A stretch of DNA of 29,816 bases from JAIVGV01 sp035295985. GTDB lineage: Bacteria; Acidobacteriota; Blastocatellia; Pyrinomonadales; Pyrinomonadaceae. The position numbers and the translations under genes were made by a program. This document shows, piece after piece, positions 1-7,955 of this stretch; positions within the stretch are counted from its first letter, which is position 1; each line of letters opens with the position of its first letter. Below the pieces are notes generated by a model. The model was not told the origin of the DNA and made no database searches. It was given only the letters and a program-made list of their open reading frames with translations. The stretch spans positions 1 to 29,816 of the forward strand of contig DATHBT010000175.1 of assembly GCA_035295985.1 (NCBI GenBank), read 5' to 3'.

Positions 1-25
1 TGAGGCGATGGCGACAAGCTCGCGC

Positions 26-31
26 TATAAT
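26..31 (+). promoter_or_regulatory. Possible -10 hexamer of the first gene
   Basis: A perfect TATAAT lies 30 bp upstream of the ATG at 62, a normal distance for a short leader. No convincing -35 hexamer is seen in the few bases available upstream, so this is a -10 match only. A GGGAG stretch just before the ATG could serve as ribosome binding site. Confidence 0.4.
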
Positions 32-61
32 CCAAAACGCGGTGCGGTGGGAGTTTTTGTT

Positions 62-619
62 ATGAGACTGACGAAGAGGCTGATCCTGTCGTTCATGATC
101 ATCGGCCTGTCCGCGGCCGGCTCAGGACTCGGACGAACCGCAGCCGCCGAAGATGAACGCCCGGACGCCGAAGAGTACGCGGCCTACTCGGCTTTGATAA
201 CCGCCCTAGTCAAGGAACGGAGGCCAGCGGCGAAGTTGGTGGTGATCAATCACCGCACGACGGGCATCAGGGAGCCTCACCAACTTTCGGGGATGTCCCT
301 GACGGAAACTTACGAGAGCTTCAAGGCGAGGGGCGTCGATTCGTATCGGCTCGACAGGCGGTTCGATCTCAAGATCGAATATGTGCTCGCGAGCGAGGAA
401 GAAGGGTGGAAACTGTTCCCGGATGCGTTCGCGGCCCGTTACTCGCAAGGCTTTGGGACGCTCCTGCTCTCCCGCGCTGGCCTCAACCGGGAGAAGACGG
501 AGGTTCTCATTTACGTCCTTGAGCGCCAAGGCTTCTACGCGCGCGCGGACGGCTACACGCTAAGGAAGACAGAAGGCGAGTGGAGAGTCAGCCGCAGACG
601 ATTCCTGTGGGTGACCTGA
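62..619 (+). CDS. Exported hypothetical protein
   Basis: 185 residues. I chose the ATG at 62 rather than the in-frame ATG at 8 because the protein then begins with a classic Sec signal peptide: MRLTKR, a hydrophobic stretch (LILSFMIIGLSAAG) and an AxA-type site near TAAAED. The TATAAT at 26-31 would also lie inside the longer version. The mature part is soluble and has no transmembrane segment. Its last third reads GFGTLLLSRAGLNREKTEVL and ends in a GEWRV strand. This resembles, from memory, small exported proteins of Acidobacteriota and Bacteroidota that carry an 'SRVGFN...A.VYV...GKW.V' core, but I cannot confirm the match and infer no biochemical function. It stands alone, 38 bp before the next gene. 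Confidence 0.7.
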   Translation: MRLTKRLILSFMIIGLSAAGSGLGRTAAAEDERPDAEEYAAYSALITALVKERRPAAKLVVINHRTTGIREPHQLSGMSLTETYESFKARGVDSYRLDRRFDLKIEYVLASEEEGWKLFPDAFAARYSQGFGTLLLSRAGLNREKTEVLIYVLERQGFYARADGYTLRKTEGEWRVSRRRFLWVT

Positions 620-657
620 GGATCTGCGGCTCACGCACGCAGCCCAGAGGTTAGAGA

Positions 658-1743
658 TTGAGATTTGGCGAGGAAGAGTTTCTGAACGCCGCCGGCCGCG
701 AGGGCGAGGCCGCTTCGCCGCGCGCGTTCGCGCCGGGGCAGATGACGGCGTGTGAGGCGTGCGAGCGGCGCAACCCGCCGACGCGGATGAGCTGCCTCTA
801 CTGCGGCGCGCGCCTGCCCGCGCCCGCCGACGGCGAAGACCTGCGACGCCCCGCGCTGCGCCCGCCCGAAGATTGGGAGCGCGGCCTCAACCTCGTGCTC
901 GTGGGCGCGTTCGGGGCGGGCGACGACCAAGACGCGGCGGCCGAAGGCGCGGCCGGTGCGCTTGCGGCCGGTTTGGGCGACGACGCCTTCGCGGAGGCGG
1001 CGTCGCTCGTGCACATCGAGCCGGGAGACTTGCGGGGCTTCGCGTCGGCGCGCGTGCCGCTGCCGCTCGCGCGCACGGCCGACGCGGAGGAGGCCGCGCT
1101 GCTCGAACAGAAGCTCTGCGCGTCAGGGTTGTGGGTCGAGACGGTCGCGGACGAGGCGCTTGCTGTCGAGAGTCACCCTCCGAAGCGCGTCCGCCATATC
1201 GCGTTCGACGACGAGGGGCTGACCGCCCGCGCGGCCGGCGGCGACGGGGAGCGAGCGCGCTGGGCGGAGATCGAGTTGATCGTCGCGGGCCGAATCTCCG
1301 AGCGGCGGATCGAGACGGGGGCCGCGAAGAAGCGCGGGCGCGGCGAGACGGCCGACTCGCGCGAGCTGTCGAGCGACGAGTCGGTCGTCGATCTCTACTT
1401 CGCGGGTCGCCCCGTCAACTGGCGCGTCGGCTCCGAGGGCTTCGACTTCTCGTGCCTCGGCGCGGGGAAAGGTCTGCTCGCCGCGGAGAATTTCGCGCGG
1501 CTCACGGCGCTCCTACGCGAGCGCGCGTCGCGCGCGAGCTTCGACGACTCCTACGCGCGTCTGCGCCACCTGCTCAAGTTCGCCTGGCCGCCTGCCGAGC
1601 GCGAGGTCTCCGCGGGCCTGCGCCGCGCGCGCCCCGGCGTCTTGCGCGCTGGCGCGGCCACCCTCGTCTCGAACGAACAGCAGTTCACGCGCTACGGCCG
1701 GCTGCTCCGCCGCTACACAGAGCGATTAGCGATTAGCGATTAG
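658..1743 (+). CDS. Zinc-ribbon-containing hypothetical protein
   Basis: 361 residues from a TTG at 658, preceded by AGAGG at 7 bp spacing. An in-frame stop lies just upstream, and codons after the TTG already show the strong G/C third-position bias of this genome. A later ATG at 742 is the alternative start. Residues 32-49 hold two cysteine pairs (CEAC and CLYC, 10 residues apart), a zinc-ribbon-like knuckle. The remaining 300 residues have no transmembrane segment and no motif I recognise. The C-terminus is odd: the last codons (LAISD and the TAG stop) are made of tandem GATTAGC heptamers belonging to the repeat element at 1724-1844, so the original end of the gene was probably overwritten. 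Function unknown. Confidence 0.7.
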   Translation: MRFGEEEFLNAAGREGEAASPRAFAPGQMTACEACERRNPPTRMSCLYCGARLPAPADGEDLRRPALRPPEDWERGLNLVLVGAFGAGDDQDAAAEGAAGALAAGLGDDAFAEAASLVHIEPGDLRGFASARVPLPLARTADAEEAALLEQKLCASGLWVETVADEALAVESHPPKRVRHIAFDDEGLTARAAGGDGERARWAEIELIVAGRISERRIETGAAKKRGRGETADSRELSSDESVVDLYFAGRPVNWRVGSEGFDFSCLGAGKGLLAAENFARLTALLRERASRASFDDSYARLRHLLKFAWPPAEREVSAGLRRARPGVLRAGAATLVSNEQQFTRYGRLLRRYTERLAISD

Positions 1744-1844
1744 CTGTTAGCAAAACAAAAAAACCGGAGCCTGTCACTAAAGCCGGGCCGTAGCCGAAAG
1801 CCGTCTTCTTCCGGCCAACAGCTAATAGCTAACAGCTAACAGCT
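1724..1844. repeat. Heptamer palindrome, TGTTAGC family, copy 1
   Basis: Left arm 1724-1751 is three GATTAGC heptamers plus one TGTTAGC. Right arm 1814-1844 is GCCAACA, GCTAATA and two GCTAACA plus GCT, the reverse complement pattern. The 62-bp spacer contains short A runs and CCGG segments. The element overlaps the end of the preceding gene and stops 8 bp before the rlmB ATG, so it is essentially the whole intergenic region. Related copies lie at 10351-10466, 21524-21640 and 22991-23100. Confidence 0.9.
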
Positions 1845-1852
1845 TCTTTGTT

Positions 1853-2875
1853 ATGAAACCACCCCGCGGCAACCGACCCGAAGACAGGCGCGACGACTCG
1901 CGCCGCGACGCCCGACGCGATCCGCAGCGCGACGACGTGCGCCACGAGCCGCGGCAAGGAGACGCGCGCCGCGAGCAACGCCACGGCGACGCGCGGCGGG
2001 AGGAGCGGCGCGGGGGCGAACGACGCCCGCCGGGCCGGCCAGGCATCGGGAGCGTGATCGAGCGCGTGTGGGGCGGCGCGGCGCGACGCGACGACTACGA
2101 GGCCGACCGCGAGCGCGACGCGCACCTCTACGGCCTGTTGCCCGTCCTCGAAGCACTGCGCGCGGGCAACCGCCGCGTCGAGCGCGTGACCGTCGCCGAG
2201 GGCGCGCACGAGTCGCGCCTGCACGAACTCTTTGAACTCGCGCGCGCGGCCGGCGTGCCCGTGCGCCGCGCGCCGCGCGCCGAGCTGCAAAGGATGGCGG
2301 CGGGCGCGACCCACCAGGGCGTTATCGCCACGGTCTCCGCGGTCGCCTACGCCGACGCGGACGAGCTGCTGGAAAAACTCGCCGCGCGCGCGCGGTCAAA
2401 CGACCCCCCGCTCGCCGTCGTGCTCGACGGCGTGGAAGACCCGCGCAACCTCGGCGCGATCATACGCACGGCCGAGTGCGCGGGCGTGGACGGCCTCTTC
2501 ATCCCCGAAAGGCGCGCGGCCGGTCTGACCGAGACGGTGGCGAAGGCGGCGGCCGGCGCGCTCGAATACCTGCCCGTCGCGCGGGCGCAGAACGTCGCGC
2601 GACTGGTCGAGGACTTCAAAGAGCGCGGCGTCTGGACGGTCGGCACGGACGCCGACGCCAACATCGAGTACACGGACTGGGACTGGACGCAGCCCTGTGC
2701 GCTCCTGCTCGGCGGCGAGGGCGCGGGACTCAGACGATTGGTGCGCGAACGCTGCGACGCCCTGGTGCGCATCCCCCTGCGCGGACGCATCACCTCGCTC
2801 AACGTCTCCGTCGCCGCCGGCATCGTCCTCTACGAAGCCCTGCGGCAGAGAACTCTCCCCGCGGCGCGGCCGTAA
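1853..2875 (+). CDS. rlmB: 23S rRNA (guanosine-2'-O)-methyltransferase, TrmH/SpoU family
   Basis: 340 residues. The enzyme is expected to transfer a methyl group from S-adenosylmethionine to the ribose 2'-OH of a 23S rRNA guanosine (G2251 in E. coli). The C-terminal SPOUT domain is clear: DPRNLGAIIRTAECAG near residue 205, LLLGGEGAGLRRLVRERC near 285 and the knot-forming SLNVSVAAGIVLYEALR near 315. Before it lies the substrate-binding region (HLYGLLPVLEALRAGNR; GATHQGVIA). About 80 N-terminal residues are an unusual Arg/Asp/Glu-rich, presumably disordered tail. No Shine-Dalgarno sequence precedes the ATG; the sequence there is the arm of the heptamer element. The closely related tRNA Gm18 methylase TrmH is the main alternative, but the 'Y/HQG' region and length favour RlmB. 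Confidence 0.92.
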   Translation: MKPPRGNRPEDRRDDSRRDARRDPQRDDVRHEPRQGDARREQRHGDARREERRGGERRPPGRPGIGSVIERVWGGAARRDDYEADRERDAHLYGLLPVLEALRAGNRRVERVTVAEGAHESRLHELFELARAAGVPVRRAPRAELQRMAAGATHQGVIATVSAVAYADADELLEKLAARARSNDPPLAVVLDGVEDPRNLGAIIRTAECAGVDGLFIPERRAAGLTETVAKAAAGALEYLPVARAQNVARLVEDFKERGVWTVGTDADANIEYTDWDWTQPCALLLGGEGAGLRRLVRERCDALVRIPLRGRITSLNVSVAAGIVLYEALRQRTLPAARP

Positions 2876-2901
2876 TAGAGTCTGGCCGCGATGTCGAACA
2901 G

Positions 2902-3777
2902 ATGAGCGTCACCGCAGAGCGACAGCAAGTCTTCTCCGATCTCGAACTCGCACGCCGTCTCGAACGGGCCGAGGGGCGGGCGAACGCGGAGTTCGTCGAG
3001 GCGCGTGCGAAGCTGTTCCCGGAGAGCGGGGCGTGCTGGGCGGAGCGCGCGGGCACTTACGCGATGTTCGACGGCGTCGAGTCGCCGCTGACGCAGACGT
3101 TCGGCCTCGGCCTCTTCGACACCGTCACGCCCGCGGACGCGGAGGCCCTCGAAGAGTTTTTCACAGAGCGCGGCGCGCCGGTCTTCCACGAGGTCAGCCC
3201 GCTCGCGGACGCGAAGGCGGTCGCGCTGCTGAACGAGCGCGGCTACGAGCCGTTCGAGTTCACGAGCGTGATGTTCCGGCCGCTCGCGGGCGGCGCGGGG
3301 GTGAGCGCGCCGGACGGGCGGATTAGCGTGCGGCTCGCGGTCGAGGGAGAGCAATCGTTGTGGGCGCAAACGGCCGCCGCCGGCTGGGGCGAGTTCGAGG
3401 AGCTGGCCGAGTTCATGCTGGAGCTGTCCGAGATCAGCGCGCGGCGCGAGGGCGCGCTCTCGTTCCTGGCGGAGCTGGACGGGCGGGCGATTGCTACCGG
3501 CGGGCTGTTCGTGAGCGACGGCGTCGCGCTGCTGGCCGGGGCGAGCACGATCCCGGAAGGGCGAAGGCAGGGCGCGCAGCTCGCATTACTCGACGCGCGC
3601 CTGCGCTACGCGGCCGAGCGCGGCTGCGATCTGGCGATGATGTGCGCGCTGCCCGGAAGCGCTTCGCAGCGCAACGCCGAGCGGCAGGGCTTCCGCATCG
3701 CCTACACGCGCCTCAAGTGGCGTCTGCGGCGCGCGGAGCGCGAGTCCGGGCGCGGCACGCCGGGAGGAGGTGTCTGA
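2902..3777 (+). CDS. GNAT-family N-acetyltransferase
   Basis: 291 residues from the ATG at 2902, the first in-frame start after rlmB ends; the longer open frame runs inside rlmB and is not coding. The C-terminal half (about residues 145-285) has GNAT architecture: strand AIATGGLFV, strand VALLAGASTIPEGRRQGAQLALL matching the acetyl-CoA pyrophosphate loop (R-x-x-G-x-x; here RRQGAQ), then CDLAMMCALPGSASQRNAERQGF, the 'N..a...y...GF' motif. The N-terminal half looks like a second, degenerate GNAT-like region (VSPLADAKAVALLNERGYEP). Substrate unknown. It overlaps the next gene by one base (TGATG), suggesting co-translation with the zinc-ribbon protein. Confidence 0.82.
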   Translation: MSVTAERQQVFSDLELARRLERAEGRANAEFVEARAKLFPESGACWAERAGTYAMFDGVESPLTQTFGLGLFDTVTPADAEALEEFFTERGAPVFHEVSPLADAKAVALLNERGYEPFEFTSVMFRPLAGGAGVSAPDGRISVRLAVEGEQSLWAQTAAAGWGEFEELAEFMLELSEISARREGALSFLAELDGRAIATGGLFVSDGVALLAGASTIPEGRRQGAQLALLDARLRYAAERGCDLAMMCALPGSASQRNAERQGFRIAYTRLKWRLRRAERESGRGTPGGGV

Positions 3778-4319
3778 TGTTCTGCCCGAGATGTGCCGCG
3801 GACAACCTCGACGACGCGAAGTACTGCCGCGGGTGCGGCGCGGACATACACCTCGTCCCGCAGGCGTTGACGGGGCTGCTGGCCGCCGACGCGGCGAAGG
3901 CTGGTGACAAGCCGGCGAAGAAGTCCAAGAAGAAGGACGAAGAGGGGAAGCTGCTGGAGAAGGGGATGGAGAACATCTTCGTCGGCCTCGCCTTCCTCGT
4001 CATCTTCCTCGGCGGGCTGCTCTACATGCGGGGCGCGTTCTTCCTGTGGGTCTGGTTCATCATCCCCTCGCTCGCCGGCTTCGGCGAGGGCCTGGGCCAA
4101 CTGCTGCGCTCGCGGCGCGAGCACCGTCTGCTGATGGCCCGCGCCCGCTCAGGCGAACTTGGCGCGGCGGCGGCGCGCCCGCTCTTCGCCCCGCCGCAGC
4201 CGGCGCGCACGCTCGCCGCGCCCGACACGGCCGAGATCGTCGAAAGCCCCTTCAGCGTCACGGAGGCGACGACGCGCCACCTCGACAGCCGCGCGGGCAA
4301 TGTGCGAAACGAGTACTGA
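3777..4319 (+). CDS. Zinc-ribbon membrane protein, paralogue A
   Basis: 180 residues. The ATG overlaps the upstream stop codon (TGATG) and follows a GGGAGGAGG ribosome binding site. An N-terminal zinc ribbon has cysteines at 3, 6, 17 and 20 (CPRC, CRGC), followed by HLVPQALTG, a Lys-rich linker (about 45-63), two probable transmembrane helices (about 67-84 and 87-104) and a Pro/Ala-rich tail ending with SVTEATTRHL at 160-169. The zinc ribbon is probably cytosolic. The next gene has the same layout with the same VPQALTG and SVTE-TTR-L motifs, so this is a tandem duplication. No enzymatic residues are visible; a regulatory or scaffold role would be a guess. Confidence 0.78.
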   Translation: MFCPRCAADNLDDAKYCRGCGADIHLVPQALTGLLAADAAKAGDKPAKKSKKKDEEGKLLEKGMENIFVGLAFLVIFLGGLLYMRGAFFLWVWFIIPSLAGFGEGLGQLLRSRREHRLLMARARSGELGAAAARPLFAPPQPARTLAAPDTAEIVESPFSVTEATTRHLDSRAGNVRNEY

Positions 4320-4384
4320 CGCGGCGGCAGGTTTGAAAGCCACGCGCGCTCACGCCCGCGGGGGCCTTCGAGAGGAGAGACGGA

Positions 4385-4903
4385 ATGTACTGTCCGAGTT
4401 GCGGAACGCAGAACGCAGACGGCGCGAGTTTTTGTCGCGGCTGCGGCGCGAACGTCTCGCTCGTGCCGCAGGCGTTGACGGGCCACCTGCCGTCGGAGCC
4501 TGGCGGCAGGGACATCCCGCCGGCCCCGGTCCCGTTCGGCCCGCGCCGCGGAAAAAGGTCTGGCGCGCCGAGCATCGAGAACGCGGTCATCCCCCTCTTC
4601 ATGGGGCTGGCCTTCCTCTTCGTCGCCTTCGCCCTCGCTTACACGCGGCTGGGGGCGGGCTGGTGGTTCTGGCTGTTCATCCCGGCCTTCGGCATCATGG
4701 GCCGCGGCGTGGCCGAGTACCTGCGCCTCAAGCAGCACGAGAATGCACGCGCCAACGTCTTCCGCGCGCCCTCCACACCTGCGGCCGTCCCGCCCGCGCG
4801 CGACACGGGCGCGCTGCCGCCGCACCAGCCGCCCGCCGGCTACAAGCCCGGCAGCGTCACCGAAGGCACGACGAGACTCCTTGAGCAAGACCGCGAGCAG
4901 TGA
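4385..4903 (+). CDS. Zinc-ribbon membrane protein, paralogue B
   Basis: 172 residues; GAGAGGAGA precedes the ATG. Cysteines at 3, 6, 17 and 20 have exactly the spacing of the upstream paralogue, followed by SLVPQALTG, a Pro/Arg-rich linker, two probable transmembrane helices (about 68-86 and 90-106) and a tail ending in SVTEGTTRLL. The C-terminal motif SVTE-G/A-TTR-x-L is therefore conserved between two otherwise diverged tails, implying function rather than drift. The gene end overlaps the TTG start of aroDE by 23 bp, so it is probably co-transcribed with the shikimate enzyme, perhaps without functional connection. Function unknown. Confidence 0.78.
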   Translation: MYCPSCGTQNADGASFCRGCGANVSLVPQALTGHLPSEPGGRDIPPAPVPFGPRRGKRSGAPSIENAVIPLFMGLAFLFVAFALAYTRLGAGWWFWLFIPAFGIMGRGVAEYLRLKQHENARANVFRAPSTPAAVPPARDTGALPPHQPPAGYKPGSVTEGTTRLLEQDREQ

Positions 4904-6482
4904 CGCGCGGCTCTGCGTACCGGCCGCGGCCGAGCGCGCGGGCGACCTGCCCGCCGCCGTCGCGCGGGCGGCGCGGCTCGCAGACCTCGTCGAGCTGCGC
5001 CTCGACTACCTCGAAGACGACCGCGAACTCCGAGCCGCGCGCGACTACCTACACACGCTGCTCCGTGATCGCCCGCTCCCGCTCGTCCTCACCCTCCGCC
5101 CCGCCGAGCAGGGTGGGCGGCGTGAACTGACGACGGCCGCGCGCCTCGACTTCTGGTCGGCCCTCGCGCGCGACCTGCGCGAGCGACAAACGCGGCCGCC
5201 AGACTTCGTCGATCTCGAACTCGATCTCCTGGAAGACCGCGCGCACTCCGAACGGCTGCGCGAGCTGCGTGACGGTTGCCCCGTCATCTGCTCGCACCAC
5301 GCCTTCGCCGGCCCGCTTCCCGAACTCGAACCGCTCTACGAGCGCATGGCCGCCACCGGCGCGCGCGTCCTCAAGATCGCGGTCGCGGCCCACGACGCGA
5401 TAGACTGCCTGCCCGTGCTCCGCCTGCTCGAACGCGCACGCCGCGACGGCCGCGCCCTCGTCGCCCTCGCGATGAGTGACGCGGGCCTCCTGACGCGCGT
5501 CCTCGGCCCGGCGCGCGGCGCGTTCCTCGCCTACGCCGCCGCGGACGAAGCCTCCGCGACCGCCCCCGGCCAGGCGAGCGCCGAAGACCTGCGCGGCCTC
5601 TACCGCTTCGACCGCCTCGGCGCGGCTACGCAAATCTGCGGCCTCGTCGGCTCGCCCGTCGCGCACTCGCTCTCGCCCCAGATACACAACGCCGCCTTCG
5701 CCGCCCTCGGCCTCGACGCCGTTTACATCCCCTTCGAGGTGCGCGATCTTCGCGCCTTCATGCGACGCATGATTGATCCGCGCACGCGCGAACTCGACTG
5801 GCGTCTGCGCGGCCTGAGCGTGACCGCCCCGCACAAGTCCGGGATCATCGACGCGCTCGACTCCGTGGACGAGTCCGCCCGCGAAATCGGCGCGGTCAAC
5901 ACGATCCTGATCGAAGACGACAACGAGCTGCGCGGTTACAACACCGACGCCGACGCCGCACTCGCACCGCTCGCCGGCCTCGTCGAACTCCGCGAAGCGA
6001 GCGCCGCCGTCCTCGGCGCGGGCGGCGCGGCCCGCGCGGTGCTCCGGGCCTTGCGCCTTGCCGGCGCACGCTCGACGGTCTTCGCCCGCGACGAAGAGCG
6101 CGCCCGCGCCGCCGCCCGGAAATTCGGGGCTTCCCTTCGACAACTTTCCGGCGCGCGCTTCGGCGACTTCGACCTCGTCGTCAATACCACACCGCTCGGC
6201 ACGCGCGGTGGGCGCGAATCGCAAACGGCCGCGACCGCCGAACAGTTGCGCGGCGCGCGCGCCGCCTACGATCTCGTCTATAACCCGGCCGAGACGCGCT
6301 TCATGCGCGAGGCGCGCGCCGCCGGCTGCCCCGTAGTCGTCGGCGGCCTCCCAATGCTCGTCGCGCAGGCCGCCGCGCAGTTCGAGCTGTGGACGGGCCG
6401 CCCCGCGCCGCTCGACGTGATGCGCCGCGCCGCCGAGAATCGCCTGTCAACTCAGAGTGTGGCCGATGATGTGCGCGAGTGA
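4881..6482 (+). CDS. aroDE: Bifunctional 3-dehydroquinate dehydratase / shikimate dehydrogenase
   Basis: 533 residues from a TTG at 4881. The open frame before this is the shadow of the upstream gene, and SSDARLCVP after the TTG is the expected first strand of a type I dehydroquinase. Residues 1-240: type I dehydroquinase with Schiff-base Lys165 (RVLKIAVAA) and the His pair at 139-140 (CSHH). Residues 250-533: shikimate dehydrogenase with the shikimate-binding SPVAHSLSPQIHN, catalytic Lys319 (VTAPHK), Asn340 (GAVNT), Asp356 (GYNTD), the NADP-binding GAGGAARAV loop and NTTPLGT. Together the domains convert 3-dehydroquinate to 3-dehydroshikimate and then shikimate. Such fusions are known from plants and some bacteria. 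All key residues are present, so both activities are expected. Confidence 0.93.
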   Translation: MSKTASSDARLCVPAAAERAGDLPAAVARAARLADLVELRLDYLEDDRELRAARDYLHTLLRDRPLPLVLTLRPAEQGGRRELTTAARLDFWSALARDLRERQTRPPDFVDLELDLLEDRAHSERLRELRDGCPVICSHHAFAGPLPELEPLYERMAATGARVLKIAVAAHDAIDCLPVLRLLERARRDGRALVALAMSDAGLLTRVLGPARGAFLAYAAADEASATAPGQASAEDLRGLYRFDRLGAATQICGLVGSPVAHSLSPQIHNAAFAALGLDAVYIPFEVRDLRAFMRRMIDPRTRELDWRLRGLSVTAPHKSGIIDALDSVDESAREIGAVNTILIEDDNELRGYNTDADAALAPLAGLVELREASAAVLGAGGAARAVLRALRLAGARSTVFARDEERARAAARKFGASLRQLSGARFGDFDLVVNTTPLGTRGGRESQTAATAEQLRGARAAYDLVYNPAETRFMREARAAGCPVVVGGLPMLVAQAAAQFELWTGRPAPLDVMRRAAENRLSTQSVADDVRE

Positions 6483-6500
6483 TTCGCAGCGCACGTCAGG

Positions 6501-6536
6501 TTGACATGGCCCGGCATCGTCTCGCGAGCGTATAAT
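6501..6536 (+). promoter_or_regulatory. Candidate promoter with unusual spacing
   Basis: A perfect TTGACA at 6501-6506 and a perfect TATAAT at 6531-6536 precede the small coiled-coil gene, 42 bp from its ATG. The spacer is 24 bp, longer than the usual 16-18 bp, so the two hexamers may not act together. The TATAAT alone is well placed for a short leader. Confidence 0.5.
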
Positions 6537-6578
6537 CCTTGCGGTAGTAACAATCCCTCACCACTCTGGAGGTGTTTT

Positions 6579-6818
6579 ATGAGCAGCAACGCCGACACGA
6601 AGCCAACTCTGGAAACCATCCTCGAACGCATTGACAGCTTGCGCCAGGAGGTGGACAGGCGGTTCGACGAGCAGAAGAAGACGCTCGCCGATTTCGACGT
6701 GCGGATCGACCGGATCGAAGGCGTGGTCAGCATGACGCGCAGCGACGTGATGAACCTGCGCGCGGACTTCCGCGAGTTCAAACAAAAAGTCGAAGAGGTG
6801 ATAAAGAGCGTTGCCTGA
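6579..6818 (+). CDS. Small coiled-coil protein
   Basis: 79 residues. The ATG at 6579 follows CTGGAGGTG at good spacing and a TATAAT at 6531; the longer frame begins upstream of the promoter and is rejected. Almost the whole protein is charged heptad sequence (LETILERIDSLRQEVDRRF; FDVRIDRIEGVVSMT; FREFKQKVEEVIKSV), so it should form a parallel or antiparallel coiled coil. It has no signal peptide, membrane segment or DNA-binding motif. Small proteins of this kind are frequent in environmental genomes, and some are remnants of a PilZ- or chemotaxis-type linker, but I assign no function. Confidence 0.72.
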   Translation: MSSNADTKPTLETILERIDSLRQEVDRRFDEQKKTLADFDVRIDRIEGVVSMTRSDVMNLRADFREFKQKVEEVIKSVA

Positions 6819-6935
6819 GCCAGGCGGCGCGCGGTGTCGCGCCGGGCGGCGGACGGGTTAGAATCCGGGAGGGCGGGGCTGATGCGCTCCGCCCTCTCGC
6901 TTTGACGGGGTGACGCAGCGCTACGCTTTAACGAG

Positions 6936-7955
6936 ATGACTGAGCGTTACAGCCGGCAGATTCTGTTCGCGCCCGTCGGCGCGGCAGGGCAGCGGCGCAT
7001 CAGCGCGGCGCGCGTGCTCGTCGTCGGCTGCGGCGCGCTGGGGTCGGCGCAGGTCGAGGCGCTGGCGCGCGCGGGGGTCGGCCGCCTGCGCGTCGTGGAT
7101 CGCGACTTCGTCGAGGAGTCGAACCTGCAGCGGCAGACCCTGTTCTCCGAGCGCGACGCGAGAGAGCGGCTGCCGAAGGCCGTGGCCGCCGCGCGCCGCG
7201 TCGCCGAGATCAACTCGGACGTCTCGGTCGAGGCCGAGATCGCCGACGTGAACGCGGGCAACGTCGAAAGACTCGTCGGAGGCTGCGACGTCGTCTTGGA
7301 CGCGACCGACAACTTCGCGACGCGCTACCTCGTCAACGACGCCTGCGTCAAACACGACCTGCCGTGGGTCTATGGCGCGGCCGTCGGCTCTTACGGCGTG
7401 ACGATGACCGTCCGCCCGCGCCAGACGCCCTGCCTGCGCTGCGTCTTCGAGGAGACGCCGCCCGCGGCCTCCGCGCCGACGTGCGACACGGCCGGCGTCA
7501 TCATGCCCGTCATCTCGGTCGTCGCCGCCGTGCAGGCGAGCGAGGCGTTGAAACTTCTGACCGGCAACGTCGCCGCGCTGCACGGCTCGCTGATGCAGTT
7601 CGACGTGTGGGAGAACGAGTGGCGGCGGATCAGGCTCGGCCCGCCCGCGCCCGACTGCCCGACCTGCGCGCACGGCCGCTACGAGACGCTGGACGCCGAA
7701 CAGGCGGAACTCACGTCCGTGCTCTGCGGGCGCGACGCCGTGCAAATCTCGCCCGGCCGCGCGGCGGAGATCGATCTCAAGTCGCTCGCCGAGCGGCTGC
7801 GCGCGGCCGGCGAGGTCAGGGCGAACGAGTACCTGCTGCGCCTGCGCGTCGGCGCGCACGAGTTGACAGTTTTCAAGGACGCGCGCGCCATCGTCCGCGG
7901 CACGGACGATCCCGCCACTGCGCGCACGCTCTACGCGCGCTACGTCGGCACGTGA
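6936..7955 (+). CDS. thiF: ThiF/MoeB-type sulfur-carrier adenylyltransferase
   Basis: 339 residues. E1-like enzyme that adenylates the C-terminal glycine of a ubiquitin-fold sulfur carrier (ThiS or MoaD). N-terminal ATP-binding Rossmann motif VVGCGALGSAQ (GxGxxG at 31-36), Asp/Arg active-site region (VDRDFVEESNLQRQ), the crossover segment with Cys183 (APTCDTAG) and zinc ligands in two pairs, C166/C169 (CLRC) and C241/C244 (CPTC). Residues 255-339 form an extra domain ending TLYARYVG. The same length and tail are, as I recall, typical of Bacillus-type ThiF, which favours thiF over moeB. No thi or moa gene is adjacent, so the carrier cannot be named from context. An ATG follows a weak ribosome binding site. 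Confidence 0.88.
   Translation: MTERYSRQILFAPVGAAGQRRISAARVLVVGCGALGSAQVEALARAGVGRLRVVDRDFVEESNLQRQTLFSERDARERLPKAVAAARRVAEINSDVSVEAEIADVNAGNVERLVGGCDVVLDATDNFATRYLVNDACVKHDLPWVYGAAVGSYGVTMTVRPRQTPCLRCVFEETPPAASAPTCDTAGVIMPVISVVAAVQASEALKLLTGNVAALHGSLMQFDVWENEWRRIRLGPPAPDCPTCAHGRYETLDAEQAELTSVLCGRDAVQISPGRAAEIDLKSLAERLRAAGEVRANEYLLRLRVGAHELTVFKDARAIVRGTDDPATARTLYARYVGT

Noticed and set aside
645..657. AGAGGTTAGAGATTGAG as a half copy of the GGTTAGA element
   Set aside because: Only one full unit matches, too little to separate from chance, and it may simply be the ribosome binding site of the next gene.
4022..4888. 288-residue open frame antisense to the zinc-ribbon paralogues
   Set aside because: Composition typical of antisense shadow and the plus-strand paralogues are supported by mutual conservation.
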